Source of the DNA: an uncultured Pelagibacteraceae bacterium
GTDB lineage: Bacteria; Pseudomonadota; Alphaproteobacteria; Pelagibacterales; Pelagibacteraceae
Direction of reading: 5' to 3'
Length of the DNA: 64,000 bases
Assembly: GCA_902569245.1 (NCBI GenBank)
Contig: CACFTO010000003.1
Coordinates: 1 to 64,000, forward strand
The translations under genes and the position numbers were made by a program. Shown here in pieces: positions 60,473-64,000 of this stretch (within the stretch, counting starts at the first letter, position 1; each line of letters starts with the position of its first letter). Below the pieces are notes generated by a model, which worked only from the letters and a program-made list of their open reading frames with translations, searched no databases and was not told where the DNA came from.

Positions 60473-61248
60473 TGATCATTAGCTCATGGAATGTAAATTC
60501 TATTAGGGCAAGAATATTAAACGTTCAAGAATACTTAAAAAAGTTCAATCCTGATATCGTGTTAACCCAAGAAATAAAAACTCAAGAGGAAACTTATCCG
60601 TTTGATGATATTAAAAAATTAAAATATGAAAGTTATGTATTTGGACAAAAAAGTTACAACGGTGTTGCAATACTTTCCAAAAAAAAATTAGATAAAATCG
60701 AAAAAGATATTTTTAAAGATAAAAACAAACAATCGAGAATAATTACAGCAGATGCAAAATATAAATCTAAAACTATTAAAATTATAAATATCTATACGCC
60801 AAATGGTAACCCAGTAGATACAGAAAAATATGATTATAAATTATATTGGCTAAATAGTTTAATTAAAAAAATTAAAACACTTTTAAAAAGTTATGATAAT
60901 ATAATTATTGCGGGTGACTTTAACATAATACCTTCTGCTGAAGATGTTCACGACCCTAAAGGATATGAAAATGATGCTCTTTTTAGAATTGAGATTAGAA
61001 AAAAATTAAGAGAAATGTTTAATTTAGGATTTCACGATGCATTTAGATATATTTATCCAGATAAAGAGGAATATACTTTTTGGGATTATACAAGTGGTGC
61101 TTGGCAAAAAAATAATGGAATGAGGATTGATCACTTTTTAGTGACTAACAGTTTACTGAATAATATTAAAGATGTTAAAGTTAATAAATATCCAAGAGGT
61201 AGAGAAAAACCATCTGATCATACTCCGATTGAATTAGAATTAGCTTAA
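60472..61248 (+). CDS. xth: Exodeoxyribonuclease III / AP endonuclease
   Basis: MIISSWNVNSIRARILNVQEYLKKFNPDIVLTQEIK; IAGDFNIIPSAEDVHDP; GMRIDHFLVTNSL; SDHTPIELEL. Start at ATG 60472 (TAATG overlap with erpA stop). Confidence 0.95.
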   Translation: MIISSWNVNSIRARILNVQEYLKKFNPDIVLTQEIKTQEETYPFDDIKKLKYESYVFGQKSYNGVAILSKKKLDKIEKDIFKDKNKQSRIITADAKYKSKTIKIINIYTPNGNPVDTEKYDYKLYWLNSLIKKIKTLLKSYDNIIIAGDFNIIPSAEDVHDPKGYENDALFRIEIRKKLREMFNLGFHDAFRYIYPDKEEYTFWDYTSGAWQKNNGMRIDHFLVTNSLLNNIKDVKVNKYPRGREKPSDHTPIELELA

Positions 61249-62238
61249 TGATTTAATTTTATTAACTAGATCCTCATTAATATGTCTAGGTCCTTTATCT
61301 AATCTATTCTTGTGTCTTCTTTCACCAGGAAGTCTGACATCACCCATCGATTTCATTTTTTCAAAAAATTTTGATGAATGTTCGTCCCAATTATTTTGTG
61401 ATAATTTATCTGGAGATATGGCTAAAATGAACTCTCCACCACTTGGAGGACCTCCATCATTATTATCCTTCTCAGCTGTCTCATAACTGAAATTATCTCC
61501 TACTAAGGCACCTGCAAGCAATTCGACCATCATCGCAATCCCTGAGCCTTTATAGCCACCGAAAGGCAATAAAACACCCCCATCTGCAATCTCAGCAGGA
61601 TCAGTTGTATCTTTTCCCTCTTTTGTAAGTCCTGTTCCTAATGGAACTTTATGACCTTCTCTTTTAGCAACTTGAACTTCGCCCATAGCCATTGATGCTG
61701 TTGCCATATCATAAACGACTGGAGGTTTGTTTTTTCTTGGCCAAGCAAATGATATTGGATTTGTTCCAAACAAAGGCTTAATTGCTCCAGCAGGTGCTAC
61801 AGCAGGTTTGTAAGATGTGCATGCAAAAGCGACCAAACCTTGTTCTGCAATCATTTCAGTTTCAGGCCACATAGCTGCCATATGATGAGAATTAGTTATA
61901 GCTAAAATCGCAACACCATTTTCTTTAGCAAGTTTAATTAGTTCTGGAATACTTTTTTTTAAAACAACAGGAGCTAAACAGTTATTACCATTAGCTTTAA
62001 TAACTGATGCTGATATTTTTTTTATATCTGGCTTCCCTTTGCCATTAATTTTTCCACTTTTTAATCCTGCTACGTAAGCTGGGACTCTGAATAAACCATG
62101 CGATAAGGATCCATCCGTCTCAGCTTTAGTAACTAAGTCTGCCATTATAGTTGCTGTTTCATCATCACAACCACTATTTAAAAAAGTATTTTTTGCTAAA
62201 TTATAAATTTCATCTAGCTCTAAAGATATATTGCTCAC
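61240..62238 (-). CDS. Ldh/malate dehydrogenase-type (LDH2) oxidoreductase
   Basis: GCDDETATIMADLVTKAETDGSLSHGLFRVPAYV; ITNSHHMAAMWPETEMIAEQGLVAFACT; PFGGYKGSGIAMMVELLAGAL. Confidence 0.9.
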   Translation of the reverse strand: MSNISLELDEIYNLAKNTFLNSGCDDETATIMADLVTKAETDGSLSHGLFRVPAYVAGLKSGKINGKGKPDIKKISASVIKANGNNCLAPVVLKKSIPELIKLAKENGVAILAITNSHHMAAMWPETEMIAEQGLVAFACTSYKPAVAPAGAIKPLFGTNPISFAWPRKNKPPVVYDMATASMAMGEVQVAKREGHKVPLGTGLTKEGKDTTDPAEIADGGVLLPFGGYKGSGIAMMVELLAGALVGDNFSYETAEKDNNDGGPPSGGEFILAISPDKLSQNNWDEHSSKFFEKMKSMGDVRLPGERRHKNRLDKGPRHINEDLVNKIKSLS

Positions 62239-62281
62239 ACATCTATTAGATATTATTTAAGATTTATTTCAAATAGAATAT

Positions 62282-63016
62282 TTATTTATTTTTATCTTCC
62301 CACTCAAAACGTGGAAATGAGTCAAAGATTTTAAAAATCCCATTTGACCATTGATTACACACTTTTGAGTATTCATCATCAGTAAGATTTAAGCACTTTT
62401 GGGATGCAATTTTATATTGATCTTTTCTATAAACTGTAAAATCAATTGGTGGACCGACTGTTAAGTCACTTTTTAATGTTGAGTCCATTGAAATTAAAGC
62501 ACATCTTGATGCATCACCAACTGTGACTTCGGGTTTAATAACTCTATCTAAAATAGGTTTTCCATATTTAACTTCTCCAATAACTAAATATGGCTTGCTA
62601 TCGGCAGGTCTTATATAATTTCCTTGAGGATAAACTAAATATAATTCCATTGGTTGTCCCTTAATCTGACCACCAATAACAAAAGTAGATCCCAATAATA
62701 CTGTGTCAGTGTTTATGCCTTTAGGTGCTGAATGTTCAATATTTAATGAGCCAATATATGACGCAATCTGATCAAAATTTTCACAAGTATTTAAATTCAT
62801 TATTCCAGTGGAATTCTTCAAATCATTTTGAATTGATTTATAAACTGCCTGAGAAGTTCCTAAATTACCTGAAGTAACAATAATAATTGTTCTGTCACCT
62901 ACATCGTACGTGAACATTTTTGAGTAAATATTTACGTTATCTAAACCAGCATTCGTTCTCGAGTCTGACGCAAAAACTAATCCATCTTGTGCTTTAATGC
63001 CAATACAATAAGTCAT
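62282..63016 (-). CDS. Anbu-type proteasome-like (Ntn hydrolase) peptidase
   Basis: MTYCIGIKAQDGLVFASDSRTNAGLDNVNIYSKMFTYDVGDRTIIIVTSGNLGTSQAV: N-terminal MT and SDSRTNAG block typical of Anbu peptidases. Confidence 0.88.
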   Translation of the reverse strand: MTYCIGIKAQDGLVFASDSRTNAGLDNVNIYSKMFTYDVGDRTIIIVTSGNLGTSQAVYKSIQNDLKNSTGIMNLNTCENFDQIASYIGSLNIEHSAPKGINTDTVLLGSTFVIGGQIKGQPMELYLVYPQGNYIRPADSKPYLVIGEVKYGKPILDRVIKPEVTVGDASRCALISMDSTLKSDLTVGPPIDFTVYRKDQYKIASQKCLNLTDDEYSKVCNQWSNGIFKIFDSFPRFEWEDKNK

Positions 63017-63128
63017 TTGAATAATTTACTATTGAATTATAACATTAATTAATAATCTATTAAAAGCATAACTGCTATATCTATTATGCATTTGCTTATT
63101 CTATCCAATTATTAAACATTATCTCGTT

Positions 63129-64000
63129 ATGGTCTCTAAACTATGGAAAAACTATAATGCTAAAAATGCTTATGATGGTTATTTCACAAAAGATAATAAG
63201 CTAAGAAAACATGCAACTATAATTTCAGGTATCCTAGAAAGATATGGTAAGAAAAAACTTCAGGAAATAGAAAAGAACTGCCAAAGTACAATTAGTGCAA
63301 GAGGAATAAATTTTAGAGTTTATGCTGCTAACAATCGTGCAGAAGAAAAAAAATGGCCATTGGATATAATTCCTAGAATAATACCAAAAAAACAATGGAA
63401 CAAAGTTTCAAAAGGCTTGCAGCAAAGAGTGAAAGCCTTAAACCTATTTATTGATGATGTTTATAATCAAAAGAAAATTTTTAAAGATAATGTAGTACCA
63501 AAAGAAATAATTTTTAAATCTCCATTCTATGTAAAAGAATGTGATGGATTTTCACCCAAACATAAAGCCTGGTCAAATATTTCAGGAGTTGATTTAATAA
63601 GAAATACCAATGGTGATTATTTAGTTTTAGAGGATAATTTAAGAGTTCCATCAGGTGTTTCTTACATGCTTGAGAATAGAATGGTAATGAGAGATGTTTT
63701 TCCAGAATTATTTACAAGGTATAAAGTTGCTTCTATTCACCAATATACAAACAAATTATTTAATTGCATGGTTGAATGTATCCCTAAGAAAACATCAAAT
63801 CCTCACATGGTTGTTTTAACACCTGGTATTTATAATTCAGCTTACTTTGAACATTCGTTTTTAGCAGAGCAAATGGGTATAGCTTTAGTGGAAGGAAAAG
63901 ATTTGTTTGTTGAAAATGATATTGTCTATATGAAGACAGTCAAGGGACCCCTCAAGGTTGATTGTATTTATAGGCGATTAGATGACAATTTTTTAGATCC
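63129..64000 (+). CDS. Circularly permuted ATP-grasp family protein (3' truncated by window edge)
   Basis: Open frame from ATG 63129 to the edge, absent from the ORF track: MVSKLWKNYNAKNAYDGYFTKDNKLRKHATIISGIL...VDLIRNTNGDYLVLEDNLRVPSGVSYMLENRMVMRDVFPELF... Confidence 0.88.
   Translation, partial: MVSKLWKNYNAKNAYDGYFTKDNKLRKHATIISGILERYGKKKLQEIEKNCQSTISARGINFRVYAANNRAEEKKWPLDIIPRIIPKKQWNKVSKGLQQRVKALNLFIDDVYNQKKIFKDNVVPKEIIFKSPFYVKECDGFSPKHKAWSNISGVDLIRNTNGDYLVLEDNLRVPSGVSYMLENRMVMRDVFPELFTRYKVASIHQYTNKLFNCMVECIPKKTSNPHMVVLTPGIYNSAYFEHSFLAEQMGIALVEGKDLFVENDIVYMKTVKGPLKVDCIYRRLDDNFLD

Overview
The window is AT-rich and dense, with short overlapping operons typical of a streamlined marine alphaproteobacterium. 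Gene content and order resemble SAR11/Pelagibacterales, but this is inferred from sequence style and synteny with no search run. Left end (1-8.1 kb): an accessory block with a GIY-YIG fragment, three glycosyltransferase-type ORFs, an NDP-sugar epimerase and an NDP-sugar dehydrogenase. It is bounded by an intact tyrosine recombinase and followed by two small membrane ORFs. From about 8.1 to 9.2 kb there is unusual noncoding sequence. This includes a compact structured-RNA candidate (8222-8404) with two GNRA-capped hairpins, mutually exclusive or pseudoknotted helices and a 14-bp terminator-like hairpin plus T6, ending 6 nt before ogt. The rest is mostly core housekeeping: hom, argC, rpsI/rplM, two MetY-type enzymes around an alpha/beta hydrolase, ctaA, plsX/ihfA, glpX, nhaA, metG/holB/tmk, recG, tgt/coaD/gyrA/ssb, uvrA, secDF/yajC, serS, tatABC, scpAB, nagZ, argS, dgt, erpA and xth. 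Four tRNAs are present (Glu-TTC, Pro-TGG, Ser-TGA, Lys-TTT). The right edge holds an Anbu-type proteasome-like peptidase divergent from a truncated circularly permuted ATP-grasp gene, which looks like the start of a poorly characterised peptide-ligase/peptidase system. Most interesting: the structured RNA, a 12-7-12 inverted repeat abutting the recombinase start, and the Anbu/ATP-grasp locus.
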